A DNA stretch of 49,222 nucleotides. It comes from Actinomycetota bacterium (GTDB lineage: Bacteria; Actinomycetota; CADDZG01; WHSQ01). The notes under the pieces are model-generated. The model did not search any database and had not been told where the DNA came from. It saw only the letters and a list, made by a program, of their open reading frames with translations. The translations under genes were made by a program, and so were the position numbers. Below are positions 48,764 to 49,222 of this stretch, piece after piece (position 1 is the first letter of the stretch; each line of letters opens with the position of its first letter). The DNA lies in contig JAUJNI010000001.1 in NCBI GenBank assembly GCA_030446465.1, positions 729,473 to 778,694 of the forward strand, read 5' to 3'.

Positions 48764-49216
48764 ATGACCGAGCTCGGGGGGGACTCCGCTACAAGGACCG
48801 CCAAGGTTCTTTCGCTCCCCACTCGAGCGGCGATCCTCTCGATGCTTCTTCGCAGCGGTCCCAAGACGGTCAAGGAGATCGCCGACAGCTTTCGGATACA
48901 TCCCAACGTGGCGCGGGCGCACCTCGAACTCATGGTCGAGGCGGGATTCTTGATGACGGAGACCCGCCGCCGCAGCAAAGGACGACCGGCAAAAACCTAC
49001 TTCACGTGGGAGGGCGAGGGAGGGTCCCTGGCAGAGGCGGGGGTGGAGGCCCTCGACTCGATCGTTTTCGAGCAGAGGCAGCACAGGGACGAGATCGAGA
49101 TGCAGGTGAGGGTGCTCGAGCGGATGCTTGGTGACGCCCAGGCGCAGGTGGGCCGTATCCGGCAGCTTATGGAGAAGGAAACAGGTTCGGAGCAAACAGG
49201 AGGAGACAATGACTGA
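48764..49216 (+). CDS. winged-helix transcriptional regulator (ArsR/DeoR-like)
   Basis: A 150-residue protein has an N-terminal winged helix (KVLSLPTRAAILSMLLRSGPKTVKEIADSFRIHPNVARAHLELMVEAGFLMTETRRRSKGRPAKTYF) and a C-terminal coiled-coil-like segment (QRQHRDEIEMQVRVLERMLGDAQAQVGRIRQLMEKE). It resembles SufR-type regulators in layout and in lying by suf genes. It contains no Cys, however, so it cannot hold an Fe-S cluster as SufR does. Whether it binds the suf palindromes is untested. It overlaps the start of the next gene by 8 bases. Confidence 0.85.
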   Translation: MTELGGDSATRTAKVLSLPTRAAILSMLLRSGPKTVKEIADSFRIHPNVARAHLELMVEAGFLMTETRRRSKGRPAKTYFTWEGEGGSLAEAGVEALDSIVFEQRQHRDEIEMQVRVLERMLGDAQAQVGRIRQLMEKETGSEQTGGDND

Positions 49217-49222
49217 CTACGC
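49209..49222 (+). CDS. start of a further gene, cut by the window edge
   Basis: AGGAGA (49201-49206) is followed by ATG 49209 and four codons (M-T-D-Y). The overlap with the regulator stop suggests translational coupling. Nothing about function can be said from four residues. Confidence 0.3.

Noticed and set aside
48764-49216. Fe-S sensing SufR
   Set aside because: Position and winged helix fit, but the protein has no cysteine, so it cannot bind a cluster. It is kept as a general winged-helix regulator.
1-49222. UGA recoded to Trp or Gly throughout (alternative genetic code)
   Set aside because: Many well-bounded genes end in TGA, often overlapping the next start (hypC, hypC-like, sufD, sufS, the ABC genes). 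Only the sites aligned with Cys of known motifs are read through.
1-49222. tRNA, rRNA, CRISPR or insertion-sequence elements
   Set aside because: Intergenic gaps are mostly below 185 bases. None showed a cloverleaf with T-arm sequence, spaced direct repeats or a transposase with terminal repeats.

Overview
The window looks like high-GC chromosomal DNA of an actinobacterium, probably a poorly characterised lineage. Supporting signs are the suf gene order (sufB, then sufD, a Rieske ferredoxin, sufC, sufS and sufU), frequent GTG/TTG starts, many ATGA/GTGA overlaps, a group-1h-like [NiFe]-hydrogenase, an MshB-like PIG-L deacetylase and inteins in sufB. The species cannot be named from the sequence.

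Layout. 1-2.9 kb: the end of an SDR oxidoreductase gene, two tandem small membrane-protein genes, a peroxiredoxin-like gene and a YCII-like gene. 2.9-4.6 kb: an Hpt-REC-REC-GGDEF diguanylate cyclase. 4.7-24.3 kb: a [NiFe]-hydrogenase island with hypF, hypC, a second hypC-like gene, hypD, hypE, the small and large subunits, two maturation proteases, a NifU-domain protein, three P-loop ATPases of the CooC/MinD type, a double-SIS protein, a TPR protein, a biotin-ligase-like protein, five small membrane proteins and two winged-helix regulators. 24.3-32.1 kb: a solute-binding protein gene facing a complete Dpp/Opp/Nik-type ABC importer operon that leads into an M24 peptidase. 32-35 kb: a membrane protein, a zinc-ribbon protein, a double UspA protein and a PIG-L deacetylase. 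35.2-49.2 kb: the SUF iron-sulfur assembly genes, interrupted by a methyltransferase gene, an ABC-2 exporter and a sarcosine-oxidase-like gene, and ending with a lipoprotein, a winged-helix regulator and the first codons of another gene.

The main discovery is a set of in-frame UGA codons that look like selenocysteine. Two CooC-type ATPases have UGA exactly where this family carries its metal-binding Cys-X-Cys motif: U-P-U at 7390-7398 (minus strand) and U-M-C at 23092-23100. A peroxiredoxin-like protein has UGA at its expected active-site Cys (1824-1826). A solute-binding protein reads C-P-G-U near its N-terminus (25238-25240, minus strand). Each UGA is followed, about 11-22 bases later, by a short hairpin in the mRNA, as expected of a bacterial SECIS. 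The hydrogenase island has hypC, D, E and F but neither hypA nor hypB, the usual nickel-insertion pair. I therefore infer that the selenocysteine CooC-type ATPases may supply nickel to this hydrogenase.

A caution: at least four reading frames (near 770, 1502, 1725 and 16097) are broken in a way that one extra G or C in a homopolymer run would repair. These look like assembly or sequencing contractions rather than decay. The UGA codons differ in kind, because the frame continues unchanged across them.

Two promoters of the SUF system, ahead of sufB and sufD, share the same palindrome (GTTAGGG..CCTAAC) three bases before a TAG-type -10 element. This suggests one iron- or Fe-S-responsive repressor for the two separated suf units. 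SufB carries two LAGLIDADG inteins. I saw no tRNA, rRNA, CRISPR array or insertion sequence.
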